A stretch of DNA of 64,000 nt from Armillaria gallica (lineage: Eukaryota > Basidiomycota > Agaricomycetes > Agaricales > Physalacriaceae), in NCBI GenBank assembly GCA_037576215.1, contig JBANDB010000006.1, positions 4,278,001-4,342,000 on the forward strand. The letters are read 5' to 3'. A model generated the notes under the pieces. That model worked only from the letters and a program-made list of their open reading frames with translations, searched no databases and was not told where the DNA came from. Within the stretch, counting starts at the first letter, position 1, and every line of letters begins with the position of its first letter. Of the stretch, positions 45,507 through 57,783 are shown one piece after another. The position numbers were made by a program, and so were the translations under genes.

Positions 45507-46805
45507 TTAGTGCTCCCAACGAAACACCTGGTCGAAGTTTCGGCCGAATGGCTGACCATCATGATGAACTAGCACTGACAGGTCTGGACCTGCATTCGTA
45601 GTCAGAACTGCACGTAGAAAATCACATAAAGCATCCTGAAAGCCTGCGCATGAATTGCCATCGACAAGGCAGACGACGTTTCTGAGATGAGAAAGATGGG
45701 GTTTGGCAAGTGTGGCTCCTAGTTCCTTCCACGCCCCCTGACGAGTGAGATTTAACTGTCGTCTCCGTCCCAGCGTTGTCTTAACGCTGGTAGTGCGTAA
45801 GGTGTGAATGGCAAGCACGAGACTTTCCAGGGGAACTGCAGGAGGGAATGAGGCTAACCATGCCGAAAATTCATGGAGATGATAATCGGAAATGGTAAGT
45901 GCGAGATGCTTCAATCCGGGGAAAGCTCTCATCTCCAGAAGTTTGAAAGGCTTCAAACTTATCAGGGTCCCTGAAGTAAAATCCATTGAGCATCCGACCA
46001 CCAAAGAAAGGTGATACTCACACCAAGAACCACCAAGGCTAAGTTTCTGGACTGTGGGTTCGACGATTTTGAGGAGGTCCTGGATGAGTACGGTGCATTG
46101 ACGAGAATAATATAAGTTCATATGAGTTACTCCTTTCAAGGCGGGAAGGAGGAGGGCCGCGAATAGAGGACTGTAGAGCGGTGATGGTCCTCTCTTATTG
46201 AAGTCGTAGGAGAACTTTTTGAGATGCAGACCGGAAGGGAGGGAAGGAAGTCGTGCTGTATTGACAGACCTGACCATGTCCAACGGGCATCCCAAGGAAA
46301 GGTAAAGGAGATCGATCTTGGGGGTGGATAGAAAGGTATACAGCTCTTTGTGTGTATAGCTGCATTGTGTAATGCGGAGTCCCGAAAAAAAGGCCATAAC
46401 ATCGCAGGCCGCCAGGATTCCGGACTTTTCGAAAGTGACCCGCTTCATGATCAATGTACCCAGAGGCTTTTCTTGTGATGCGCACGCACTGCTTATCAAC
46501 GTGACAAACATGGCGATTTCGCCCGCGCCGTTCAATTCCAAAGCATGTAGCACCACGTCTTGGACATATTGAAGGAGATGGGGATAACATTCAAAGTGAC
46601 CAAGTACCGCTCCAATACTTAAAGCTGACCGATTAAACTTCTTGGCAAGGCGATTACGGAGATGAAGGACACGGAAAAGGGCTTTCTGCGCCGGGATACA
46701 GTGGAATTTGCTCACAAGAGATACATTCTTCGCTGTGAGGGTATCCCTAAGTGGCTCTTTGAGAATTTTAAACCAGATTTCTGGCGGGAGCGATGGGATG
46801 GGCAT
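45507..46805 (-). CDS. F-box protein with leucine-rich C-terminal part (pair B)
   Basis: Single-exon frame on the minus strand, 432 residues from the ATG at 46805. The frame stays open further upstream, but only with a non-ATG start. The F-box-like motif is at the very N-terminus (LPPEIWFKIL, NVSLVSKF, LFRVLHLRNR). Leucine-rich segments follow (LLYLSLG, VQKLSLGGS, LKHLALTISDYHLHEF, LESLVLAI). It resembles the pair A protein from end to end (for example PHLLQYVQDVVL against PHLYGYVQDVVV) but lacks its intron. The expected role is SCF substrate recognition; the substrate is unknown. Confidence 0.8.
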   Translation of the reverse strand: MPIPSLPPEIWFKILKEPLRDTLTAKNVSLVSKFHCIPAQKALFRVLHLRNRLAKKFNRSALSIGAVLGHFECYPHLLQYVQDVVLHALELNGAGEIAMFVTLISSACASQEKPLGTLIMKRVTFEKSGILAACDVMAFFSGLRITQCSYTHKELYTFLSTPKIDLLYLSLGCPLDMVRSVNTARLPSLPSGLHLKKFSYDFNKRGPSPLYSPLFAALLLPALKGVTHMNLYYSRQCTVLIQDLLKIVEPTVQKLSLGGSWCEYHLSLVVGCSMDFTSGTLISLKPFKLLEMRAFPGLKHLALTISDYHLHEFSAWLASFPPAVPLESLVLAIHTLRTTSVKTTLGRRRQLNLTRQGAWKELGATLAKPHLSHLRNVVCLVDGNSCAGFQDALCDFLRAVLTTNAGPDLSVLVHHDGQPFGRNFDQVFRWEH

Positions 46806-46944
46806 GATAGCGGACTGCAAGATTGAGGATAAAAAGAGCGCCAAAACAGGCAATTACCGTGACGCCGCCATCGCGGATTTAAGTCGACTCAACTTTTTAA
46901 CAATCGTCCTTCACGCCTAATACTCTCAGGAAAGAGAGAGAATA
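46806..46944. promoter_or_regulatory. 139-bp space between divergent start codons, pair B
   Basis: The F-box gene starts at 46805 (minus) and the partner at 46945 (plus). The head-to-head arrangement is the same as in pair A, again with room for only one shared promoter region. I see no motif common to both spaces. Confidence 0.5.
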
Positions 46945-47839
46945 ATGGCAATGCAGAGAGAAGAAACATTGGAAATGACAGATAAAAACGTCCAGAGTAT
47001 GTCTGGCACAATTTCGGGCAAAGCTCAAGCCAAAAATGTGGGTTCCCTTTAAACAAGTATGAAACAAGTGGCTGAGGTTGGACAACAGGAGGGAGCGTAC
47101 TTGAGAAAGGCATATTTCTTTGGGTATGCCTGTACAAGAGTTCATGAAGTCTGGGTCCCCCCCAAATCGCCACTTTCAGATCGATCCTATATTCATGACC
47201 TGGATATTCAAAAGTGGTTACAAGACTGCGACTGGGCATCGTTTCTTACCGGAGGTGAAACTATACTGCAGACGGCACCACTTTATCCAATCACGGACTT
47301 GGTACAACAGGAAATCCCACGTCGACGAGGGTCGTCTGTGTACGGTGGACTGGACATCATACACACAGCTGATGCGAGCTTTGTCATGGCCTATTGTCCA
47401 CAGCAAGCCGTCAAGCTGGATCATAGAAACTGGAAGAACAGAGGAGTGTCGTCTATGCTTAAACATCTCGAACAGCGATGGGACGGAAACGTTTTAGTCT
47501 TGCGTACTGGTTATGGAGGGGTCATCAGTAATATCGAGGGCAGCGATATGGAGCTGAATGAAGTTCAAACTGAGATGACAAAGTGAGTACCGATTATTCA
47601 TTGCGCGCATAAAGACTCAGAGCTTACTGATAAAAAGATTTCTATCACGCTACATGGAGAGTGTAGTAGAATGGGAGGATCGGGCTGAAAGTACTCGAAA
47701 GAACTTATCCTTCAACTGGATAGACGGAGTTACGATAAGTAGACCCGTAGGTCCTGACGGAGGTCCGGATGACATCGATGATGATGAGATAGTAGAAGAA
47801 GAAGATGAAGATGGCGAAGCAGACAGCGAGGAAGACTGA
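46945..47839 (+). CDS. Partner gene of the F-box pair, unknown family (pair B)
   Basis: Exons 46945-47037, 47089-47582 and 47638-47839, 262 residues; introns 51 and 55 nt, phases 0 and 2. Motifs shared with pair A: MTDKN near the N-terminus, LRKAYFFGYACT, IHDLDIQ, YGGLDIIH, NWKN, RWDGNVLVLR, then FLSRYME. The C-terminus is very acidic (DDIDDDEIVEEEDEDGEADS). I see no signal peptide, membrane segment or known catalytic motif. The start was chosen as the first ATG; ATGs at 46951 and 46975 are alternatives. The third exon is what pair A seems unable to splice in cleanly. Confidence 0.68.
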
Positions 47840-48659
47840 TGCCAGATAGCGATGAGATAGATAATATGGATAGTGGGGACGCACAAGAGCAAGCATCAGC
47901 GTCCGTTGTATGAGAACGGGAGGTTGTCGTGTCACGCGCTTGTAACACAGTAGCAGAAACGGAAAACTTAGAGAACAAGCCAGCAGTGATCAACTCGATG
48001 ACGCCCGTCGGGACGAGGCAGAATAATAGGTACACCTTTCCGCCACCGGAATCTCGCGCCAATGAGGAAACCATGAAGGATTGAAGAAGAGGCGAGCAAA
48101 AAAGCAAAAAGACATTCTAGGGGGAAACTGCTCTTCGTGCTTGGCGAATGAATTTGTCCGGGCCTCATGTATACTCGCGATCAAAGCATACCAGTTGACC
48201 AAGGGCGGGGAAAAATGTCTTGACGTGGTAGGTGAAAAGACATGCTTGATGACGTAAGGCCTGCTTCCGAAAGTGGTCAGAGCTCGTAGTATTAGCGGAG
48301 TCGACCAGATATTACTGTTCACTAGTAGGCCAATGCAGACCCTGAAGAAGAAAACGTCTCGTAGAATCTGAATGGTCGCCGGTGGGACAGCGCACCAAGA
48401 TAAAGTTCAAGTCCAATCTATTTTTCATACCATGCTACAATGGAAATGTACATAAGACATGCCTTCGAACCGTTGCTCTCTCTGGGTCCCGTGTTCATCC
48501 TTGCCACTGTCCAACTCCCTGCTCCGCCCATCAATCTGCAGGAGACTCTTGCAGCGGGCAGCATGGCACCCGACGGACACTGTCACCAGGGTAGTGCGGA
48601 ATTCTCTTGCAACGGAAGAGTTGGAAAATATCTGTCATGGTGTGATATCCATACCTCCT
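47840..48659. other. Intergenic stretch with ATGTCTT/AAGACAT motifs
   Basis: ATGTCTT near 48214 and AAGACAT near 48108 and 48238. No open frame with family resemblance. Confidence 0.35.
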
Positions 48660-49930
48660 CACGGCATTCTCAAGCTCCCGGGTGAGAACATCCATCATTT
48701 GGGTAACCTTATAAATGAGGGGTATTCACGACCGGGAGATTCGATCCGCTGCTTTGAGGAAATTTCGATAGATGTCATCAGATAAGAACATAGTTATCGA
48801 AGAAGTGACTTACAACGAAAATGGGATGCAGTTGTTGCAATACTGTTCAGTCAATGTCATGTAGGTGTGAACGTGTCAGGCGCTTCGAAGGCGGCTTGCC
48901 CTTGTTGTGTTCTGACTTGATGCGTAGAGCGTCCAACGCCGGCCGTAGTTGAAGGCCACATCCAATCACGTCGGATGTTGTATTCCAGCGAATGGCAACA
49001 CGGCGGATCATCTTGAGAATGGCGATGTTCTTCTCACAGAGGTCGGCTAGATCCTTCTGCAACACGCTCTTGTGAAAAACGTGTTTGCCAAGCTTAAGAA
49101 GCTATTGATACACCAATTAGTATGATGCATATACTCAAAAGGCCACATACCTTTGTCAGAGCAGTAACAGCCGTGTTGATCAACACATCTGTGGGATCCA
49201 GGACCTGGCGATCCCAAGATTCCTCCTCAATGACTGCGTCTTCCTCTGCATCCAATTCCTTGCATGTATCATCTAGCGCAGCACGGTCTTCGTCATCAAG
49301 GACATCGCTTTCGTCATCATCGTTGTCCTTTTGCCGTGACGAGCCTTTTTCGCAGGATCATCCGGCTTTTGGATGCGACGCTTCACCTCGAACTGGGACA
49401 GGATAGCCTTTGAAATAGTCAGTAGACTAAAGTAATGCTCAACAAAGAAACACATACCTTAACAACGAGGTTCAGAATGTGAGCGAAGCACCGAGTCACA
49501 AGAGCTTTCTTTGAGAGAGGCGAGTGAAGTCATACCATTCAGTAATGAGTAACATACTGAGAATGCGCTCGTTCTCATCTATATCTTCAGGCTCGTCTCG
49601 ACTACGTCACTATCCACTGATTGCTCGCGACCTGTTGCTTTGGATTTCATTTTCCGCTTCGCCTTTTTCTGGAGTGGCGTGCGTATCGTGAGATTCCTTG
49701 CAAATAACCCTTCCCTCAACTGAACTCAAATGGAAGATACCAGCCCAAGAAAGAGTCGAATGTTAACCTGAAGCCAAAAATCGTGAGATGAAACGCTTAC
49801 CGAAAGGAGCAGACGCGTCAGAGGGCCGGCGAACTCGAAACTGGGCTTATCATCCGCCTATCGATGGCGTGCAGATACGATTCTCGCGTCTCTGCGAAGA
49901 CGGCATCAGTAAGATCAGGGAATGGGGTGG
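48660..49930 (-). pseudogene. hAT transposase relic
   Basis: On the minus strand, in order: FAETRESYLHAIDRR (about 49905-49860), RCFAHILNLVVK (about 49495-49460), an intron of about 50 nt, AILSQFEVKRRI, an acidic stretch, LADLCEKNIAILKMIRRVAI with RWNTTSDVI (about 49040-48950), and FLKAADRISRS then MMDVLTRELENAV (about 48770-48670). These are hallmarks of hAT transposases. Stops and frame changes break it, and the dimerisation domain at the C-terminus is not seen. No terminal repeats could be matched. Confidence 0.8.
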
Positions 49931-52328
49931 ATCACACTGCACGAAGAAAAGACACAGGAACAGCGATGTCGACGGCTGGGATGTTTGGTAGACAATATAT
50001 TCGAGTATCATGTCGCAGACGAATGGCATGGGAAGATGCACAACACTGTCACTAGATAGGACCATAAGAAAGGGAATTTCAGACAGCATGCTAAAATAAA
50101 TTAGACGATGCGTTTCCCTCCCGACATCTACGAATCCTTTGACCCTCATACATTATGTGTACCAAAGTCCCCCTGACGGCGACATCGTTTCCAGGGCGAG
50201 AGTTAAGCCAGCCGCCGTCGCGTGCAAGAGAAGGGAGCTCACTAAGGAGGGGGTTAGTGCTCCAAACGAATGGAGGTCGATTTACAATTCCGAGCACATC
50301 TCCTACTAGTTCCCTTCCTTCCTCGCGTCTTCGCGCCCTCCTAAACTCACTCGTCGGACGCCGATATATTGTCTCAGCGCAAAACCAGGTCCACTAGAGA
50401 ACGCTCGGCACCGGCCGGACGGATATACAGTGGGCGTGTTCTTGGGGCGTGTCGCGTTCATTGGAGAAATTGAGACCTGATTATAGAGAGAGGTCAATAT
50501 CCCCGAATATGGCCGAAGGCAGGAAGGTACTCACGTCCCGCACATTCCCACATCTTAGCTTCTTCGCCGTGAAACTGAGCACTTCGCGAACTTGGAAGGC
50601 GTCAGTCGCGCGAGATATAATTAAGGGGAAAAGTGAGTACCTCTAAATGCGGGCGAGGTACTTACAACCCATGCATATCAGGCTCCACAACTTATCCTCT
50701 GTCTCCTAGTCCCAGTCGTCGCAGCGTCTGTTGTGTTCTTGCTCATGAAGATCCTAGATGCTGCTCGCCTGACGAAAATGAGACCTCCGTGTACGTAGAT
50801 GTCGTCAACAATTTGGTGTGCTGTTGGAATGTGTCGCATTGATCGGCAGGATCGATATCTGGTGTTGGTGAGTACTCCTGAATGTAGCCAATGATGAAGC
50901 GTTTATATCCTGCGCGTCTCCTGTCTACGACTCGCCTCCATCTCCCAAACCCCCGCCGTCACAGCGTCCGTTCTGTCTTTACATCTGGGAAAGCTGGATG
51001 CCGCTCGCCGGACGACGATACATCGTCTCGAGGTAAAGTCTGGTCCTCACCAAGTCGAGCGCCTGGCACATCGTCATACGCTCGTTGTGCTTTCAAGTGG
51101 TCGGCATCGGGCTCGGGCTGATGTCTGAGTGCGCGCGGGTTGGAGTCAACGGAAGGTACATACCATCCCCAAGGATATCTCTGTACCATTTCTCTGGCAG
51201 TGGTATCCCCTCGTCTCCACCTCTCCCAGCTACCATCCTGTGCTTGCTCGCAGGTCCCGGCGCAAAGCCGAGTGTTTCGTCTTGTTCCCGGTTAATGTTG
51301 TCGTCGGGGCTGCAGTGCGTAGTGTCTAGAATACGTTGATAGATGACGGCGGCAGAGGTTGTACAGTGTAGAATGAATGTATCAAGAGAATGAAACATGC
51401 GTCACGCAAGGACACTTACATCTGTGGTGGTCATCTTCGATGCCCTCCCCCATACGCTCCAGTCCTCCTCTTCAGTATTCGTTGGCTCGCCACGGAGCAA
51501 AAGGTTCCGGAAATTTGATTCTCATCTTGAGCTCGAAGCGGTCAGAAATCTTGTCATCATGCGTGTCTCCAGGCTACCTTCGCTGTTTACACATCCATGA
51601 ATCAGAACTCGCGTTGTTTTCTCGGCTATGGTGAGAACTCCAGATGCCTCAGGTTCTTAGTCGTAGGCGCCGTGGTATATGAGTTTCATCTGCTTCAGCA
51701 GAATCAGCACTGTCGACGGTAACAATGGGAATCCTCTATTCAAGTTTCAGCACCTCAGCATCAAAAACATGCCAAATACGAACCTTTCCAGACTCTCCAA
51801 CACCCAGCGACAGTATTTCCTTTCCATTCCGGCACCATCTTGCTGGCTTTGAGCTGGTTTTCGATTTCGTGACATTTCTGCATCAGTGGCGGCCACTACC
51901 AGCGGTGCGCACTGGCCTTAGCCTCCTCGCTGAAGTAAGTAGACTGTACATGTCTTACTAGAGCTCGGTAATAGATTTAAATAGATCAAATTAAGGGATG
52001 GCTGGAGGCGGTTGCTGGGCCAAAGCAAGAAAAAGCCGCAACGACACGCGTTCCGATTTGCACCACGTGCACTGCCATCCGGGTATTATCGTACCGGTGC
52101 GGGTGCACCGGGTGGTGAATCGTGCGGACGGTTATTTAAAGCTTTATTATCGTTCCGCTCCTAGAGTCTGTAAAGTATAACTGGTAAAACCAAGCCTAGG
52201 ATAACTTGAAGGGTATGCATTTACAGAGCACGTAAATAGACAAAATAGAAGCACTCAAAATTGGGAGTCACCGCCTAATTAGGAAGGAGTCATCGTCGTG
52301 TACCACCAACCTTTACAACTTGACCGAT
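49931..52328. other. Intergenic stretch with internally similar segments at 50.3-51.4 kb
   Basis: Segments at about 50300-50420, 50680-50800, 50930-51070 and 51180-51310 look like diverged copies of one another (CGTC..CTCGCCGGACG..CGTCT-type text followed by GTGAGT or GTACG). Frames are short on both strands. I cannot build a gene. Confidence 0.3.
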
Positions 52329-54579
52329 ATGGCTGGCAACGACTCACAAGATAGTACTAGACGAGAGAAAAACAGGCTTTCTCAGCAAAAATGCCGGTGT
52401 GTTGATAATTATTCCAGGTCTTTGAGCTGCATTCACAAGTTTTCTCAACAGGAAAAATCGAAAAAATGGTATCCCCGCCCAACCTAGGTATGTCTTTCTA
52501 TGAAGTGAAAACCTCTTACTTAAATAGTCTAGAAAAAAGAAGCGGACACTAGAGTCTTCGGCCGCTGCAGAATTTCAGAGTCAATTTGAATACACAACGG
52601 TAGCGACTCTGCCGGACCCGTTCATCTTTTATGATCCTTTCTCCTCTAAGCGTCACTGCGAACAATCACGGAAACCAGACCATGAACCTGAGCAATCATC
52701 GTCTTTGCATTCCCAAGAGAACTCCAACCCTTTGTCGTCTCTTCCTTCTCCAGATCTTCAAACTAGCACAATTCCTCCGTTGCAGGAAAATTTTCCGAAG
52801 TCAGACTCTCTCCTACCTTTGACGATTCCAGAAGTGGATGTGTCAGAGCAGACAGATTATCTGTCCCCTTTGACCGAACCGGAAGACGAGGAGGAATTAG
52901 TTCCTAAGAGCGGTCTGGACCTGGTTTCCGGCTTCAAGCACTTATTTTCTCAAGTCGAAGAGGTTCACATGAAGGACGGGACGAAATTGTGTGCACCTAG
53001 TCTCTTATACAATGACGAAGATATAGAGCTGAAGGCAGGATTTTCCCTACATTTTGTAAATATTTACCAAATCCGCCGTAGGACCGAGCTGCGTTGAAAC
53101 TGCTCTCAGAATATCCAGTCGTTGCTACATCGGCGCACGGGATCACGTTTATCACCGACAGCTTGTCTGATATCGAACTAGAAAAGAAAATACGCCGCGA
53201 GCTAGCGCATAACAACTATATCTTTATACCAGGCGGGGCTCGTGTAACAGTCGCTCCTAAAATTGATTTGGAATACCTCCGAACGTTTAAAATATATCAC
53301 GAACAAAGACACGAGTGTCTTGGTAATCCTCCTTCCTCTTCTTGCTGCCTGGGCTCTAACTCTGTTTCAGATTTTCTGGATCAGCATCTAAGAAGACAAA
53401 ATCAACACTTAGAAAAGAAGACAAGAAAAGCCAAAACGACTTATCCATGGTCAACAATCAAGGATTTTGTCTCGGATATCGAGAATCCCTCGCGACTTCG
53501 AGCAATCATGGACCTTCGATTAAATCTGACTTTGCCTTGCAGCCTTGGGTAAGCAAGCCGCTCCATGCAGTTTCTGCTGTCATCTAATCACTTACTTAGA
53601 TCCCTTAATGATGGAAAAAATGTCTCTGGGATCCTCAGGCCTCTAGACAAAGCGGAGGAAATGGTTCCGGGTGGTCAAGTTGGGCACGAATCTTGGGGGT
53701 TGCTGCACCATGCTGGCATATTGACAGATAGCCACCATGATTGCCAGGGACACGTTACAGTCATTGTCGGTCAGCACGGTGTCAAGTTTTGGGCAATCCT
53801 CACCCTCAAGCCGGAACATTTGGTTGACTCCCGAGTCACTTTAATACACCGTCTTGCTAGGCTCAACCAAGAAGACAACAATGGCATCAATAATTATATC
53901 CAACTTTGCGACATCAGGATCATCAAGCTCTGTCCCGGTGACATTCTGTACGGTTTGACTGTACGATCTGCTGAAATATTTACTAATATCATCCTCTTCA
54001 GCATTCAACCACCTGGCGCATTCCACCGGGTCTATACGCCTATCCCAAGCTTCACCAATGGAGCAGCTTTCTACGTCTATGAAACCCTCCATCTTGCGGA
54101 ACTTTCCCGCCACGTTGACGCCGCACACAATGAAATCACAACAAATGTCGAACATGACGATGCCTCTGGGTACAATGCCTTGTTACAAATGATGCTTGCA
54201 ATTCCGTACATGTCCGAGCATCGTAGGTTATTTACCTTGCCATAATGATTAGGGGCTAAAACATGTTCCAGAGTTCTACTTTCGTGCTGTCGCAGCTCAT
54301 TGTTTAATGATCCTGTCCCCGGAGAAATATGTCTACCAACAAGAACTGGAGTATGAGAAAAATGGTGCTACATTTAAGTGCACAAAACATGATAGACTCC
54401 ATCAGATTCAAGCCCTTCTGAACTTTAAGCAAGGTCAAGAACTTGCAAAGGGCATCAGGAACTACTTAGGATTCAAGGATAATCGTCTGTTGGAAGCATA
54501 TGTCCATGGTTGTTCTGGGGATCATCCAGGAAAGAGTGTGTTGTTGAAGGATGTATTCGAAGAAGGTACTGACGAATAG
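52329..54579 (+). CDS. JmjC-like (cupin) Fe(II)/2-oxoglutarate oxygenase-type protein
   Basis: Exons: 52329-52396, 52452-52487, 52533-about 53040/53055, 53082-53322, 53371-53548, 53600-53947, 54002-54222 and 54272-54579, roughly 640 residues. The N-terminus is strongly basic (RREKNRLSQQKCRKN, RKKKR), a likely nuclear signal, followed by an acidic low-complexity part. The JmjC-like fold is recognised by SWGLLHHAG, the metal motif HHD, WAIL, then PGDIL joined across an intron to PPGAFHRVYTP and LHLAELSRHVD. The HxD and the later His fit metal ligands. The junction near 53056 is uncertain: either a GC..AG intron of 47 nt from 53035 or a very short one; otherwise the frame breaks. Agaricomycetes have many such proteins; the substrate is unknown. 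Confidence 0.65.
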
Positions 54580-55189
54580 GTGTTCCTAGGATGGAGTAGA
54601 TTAGGTGTACACACTTCGTGTATGCTAATTGTCGCAATCTACAGTCATGTCTCCCATCACTGCCCATTAATGAATCACGAAAGCTTGTGCTTTGTCTTTA
54701 AGGGTCTGGGTCATATTTTCCATGTCTGAACAGCGTGCGACTCAATGGTCTCGATGGCTATGCATTCTGAGTGATGCAGATGTGTTTTCAAATGCCATCA
54801 ACATCATTCAACACGGCTTGCCAATTTATCGTTTAATAGCTGTCGACTCCTGGTCAGAGAGGTAGATGCTGCGAAGTACACCTTTCTTCTTTGTCGTTCT
54901 GATAGTAAGCCCAGCACGTTCAGGACTTTTTAGATGAGTATCCACCAATTTGGTACAACTAGTTTCATCCCATAATTTGCGATGAAATTGTATGTAATAC
55001 ACGATGACCTTGCGGTGTTTCTGTTTCTTTCGCTTTACTTCAGTACTGCTGCTCGGTAATATTAGGTAGCTAATACAGCATTTGTATATATAATGGTATA
55101 ACGGATAGGAAATAGGAGAATGCTACGCCGTGTGGATAAATGGATAGCGCTAGAACGGGGTCGTTGACGACCGAGGTGGGGTCAGGATC
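54580..55189. other. Intergenic stretch, nothing recognised
   Basis: 3' flank of the JmjC-like gene. No supported feature. Confidence 0.4.
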
Positions 55190-56060
55190 ATTGGGCGGGC
55201 TGTTGGCAACGATAGCAGCATCCTGGCAGAAAACGGCTGGCATCATTATCTCTGGCACCCTCGAAACGGGGTATGGAGATGGCAGACCCAGTTGGTGTGG
55301 CCGTTGACAGATGGTGCAGGAATTTTTGTTGGGGTGGGGCAGGGACATTGGAGATGGTGTCGGCAATGATAAGGTGCCTAGGAGGAAAACCAATGGTGTG
55401 ATGGTCCACAACATCCTCAATAACGAGGGTGTAAAGAAGACAGCACCAATCCGTGTGGCCGTTAAATGTGGGTGGGGGTTTTTCAGTGGCGGGAGTCAGG
55501 ACATGGATGCTAGGCAGGCCGTCAGCGACGAAGGTGACATCTAGGGAGGAAAGACATGGTGCCTTCACCTCAAGCACCCTGGAGAACGGAGGCGTATTGA
55601 AGATGAGGCCATCCGGAGCCATGGCTGAGTGGTGCTGCAACGACGTTGATGGGGAGTTGGGTTGGATATGGGCCGGTCAACATCGGACGGGATTGAGGGC
55701 TTGCAGGCCGCATGGACAGTGGCATCATCTCCAGCACCCGGCACCATTGCCTTCAGCACTTTCGAAAATGGGGTTGATGAAGGGGCGGTACCAGTCAGTA
55801 TGGCCGTTATGCGAGGATGTGGAATTTTTGACGGGTTGGGTCGAGACCGTTGGACTAAGCATCGGTCACGATGACGGCGTCTAGGGGTAGAAAATATGGC
55901 ACCATCGTCTCCAACAACCCCAAAAGTGGGAGTGATGAGACAACGGTACCAGTCGCTGTGGCTGTTAAGCCAGGATGTGGAATTTTTGACGGGATCAGGT
56001 CGTGGGGGTCTAGTGGGCGGGAGTAGCGGAGGCATTGTCGTGTTGCGGCATCATTGTCAT
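55190..56060 (+). repeat. Diverged tandem repeat region
   Basis: Several imperfect copies of a unit of roughly 150-170 bp with recurring text such as GGCACCAT, CGGTACCAGTC, TGTGG.CGTTA and GATGTGGAATTTTTGACGGG. The last two copies (around 55735-56000) are the clearest pair. Long frames on both strands (up to 156 codons) are by-products of the repeat. Confidence 0.6.
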
Positions 56061-56952
56061 GCACAAGCGGCCGTCGATGATGACTGTCCTCCCGTTCATA
56101 GTCTTTTGCCCGATTCCCTCCTAATACTGCCCTATCGCATCCATTACCTCAGCCACCCTGTTGTCGTCAAGTCGTGAACAATAGATGATGTAGAATCCCC
56201 GAACGAGTGAGTGGTAGTCCCTGTGTAGATGCTCGGTATGCCCTCGTGGTCATCAAAGGTGATTGATGGTAGGAGAAAGAGCCTCGCTGGAGCTATCGAG
56301 GCTGGTGAGTCAAAGCTACAGATGAACGTACTATGAATAATCTCCAGCTAATTCTCTGCCTGCAAAGCGCTCCTTCAAATATCACTCGTGCGGTGGTAGC
56401 TTGTCAAGCGGTGGCAGTAAGTGGTTGCCATGGCGGTGGTGACAGCTTTCCCATGATAAGTTTGGCTTGCAGCAAGCCTTGATTTCAAGGTCTCTTGTCC
56501 CATCTGGTACCTGTGTCTGCACTCTTTTGTCATACTCGCATGTACTTCTCACGAAGACCTTTCTGAATAATCACTACGAATTTCTTTTTTTGACATGATG
56601 CACGTCCATTGGCATGAGCCGACAGACAGGGATGCCCCCCGGCGAGAACAGGAGCTTTCGTCACAATGCTGACCAGTGCGTTGAAATGCGGGCAGTCTCT
56701 CGCAATGTAAACCACGTTTACTGCATACATCAGGATATGACCTAGGTAAAAGTCCAGAATATGACACCTAGGTGACAACCACTGGAATTAAAGGGACTGC
56801 ATCCAGAGGCTACTCAGAAATCCCCAAACATGGCAGATTTTAACACGGGTATAGGGATGTCGTTTTCAGGTTCAGCAGACCGTGTTACAGGCAGAGGAAC
56901 GAGGATGTATGTTCCCTAATTTTCGAATATGACCCATGGCTGACTGTCTCGC
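56061..56952. other. Intergenic stretch, nothing recognised
   Basis: Short frames only. No supported feature up to the dehydrogenase relic. Confidence 0.4.
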
Positions 56953-57783
56953 AAAGGATTTATGATTGCTAAAGCCTTTTTTGCAAACGGTGCCAAGGTA
57001 TACATCACTGGCCGACAGTTGGACGTGCTAGAGACAGCTGCTGCATCTGTTACAGGCATCTCAGGACCCATTGTTCCCCCAAGTGATTGTCATTTAATTT
57101 AGACAATCATTTATGGAACAGCGTACGTGGATTGCAGATGGACGTAACAGACAAAGAAGACGACAAGGTCTGTGCAAAGTTCATTGAAGATATCGATGGC
57201 AAACTCGATATCCTCGTCAATAAGTTCGTCTATGGTGCCCGCTGTTCCCTTCTTCCGTACGCTAATCTCTTTGCTGCATACTATGCTTGGGACCGCAATT
57301 AGGCAGGCAGTCATGACCCAGATTTCGCTGCAGAGAAATACGCCGCAGAGGATCCTTTTGAACCTCACAGTGCAGAACAGGGCCAATCTCTTCACGCTCA
57401 ACACCATAGCGCTGTTCTTTGTCATACACACCTTACAATCCCTCCTTATCAGAGGAGCATCTTCCCTCCCCCAAGGCATGTCAAGCGTCATCAACATCAG
57501 CAGCGTAATGGCAAAATTGAACACATAATCGCCCATGGTTTCTGTACTCGCCTTGCAGTTTGTCTAAAGCTTGAGCTCACTCAATTTGATTTAGGTCACA
57601 TACGGCGTGACCGAGGCCGTTTTGGACCAGCTGACGCTTGTTCTTGCGGCGAATCTTGGTGGGAAATGTATCTCAATTCGGGTGAACACGCTGTAGCCTG
57701 GCTCGGAGATGGAGCCTCTTGAGTTTGTCGCAGCTCTACCCGGGCAGGCCGCGCTGATACCCGCGAGGAGGCATAAGTCGTGA
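56953..57783 (+). pseudogene. Short-chain dehydrogenase/reductase relic
   Basis: On the plus strand, with frame changes: FMIAKAFFANGAKVYITGR, LETAAASVTGISGPIV, MDVTDKE, KLDILVNK where family members have a LVNNAG-like motif, then SLPQGMSSVINISSVMAK, YGVTEAVLDQLTLVLAANLG and IRVNTL. The catalytic Tyr-x3-Lys appears as YGVTE, so the lysine is lost. Stops interrupt several blocks. It is a dead copy of a Rossmann-fold oxidoreductase gene. Confidence 0.82.

Noticed and set aside
46806..46853. Longer N-terminus for F-box gene B
   Set aside because: It would require a TTG start; the ATG at 46805 directly precedes the F-box motif.
48730..48755. B-box-like GATTCGATCC as sign of a tRNA
   Set aside because: No A box at suitable distance; the stretch lies inside the hAT transposase relic.
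55565..56035. 156-codon frame (-) in the tandem array
   Set aside because: Follows from the repeat structure; comparable frames exist on the other strand.
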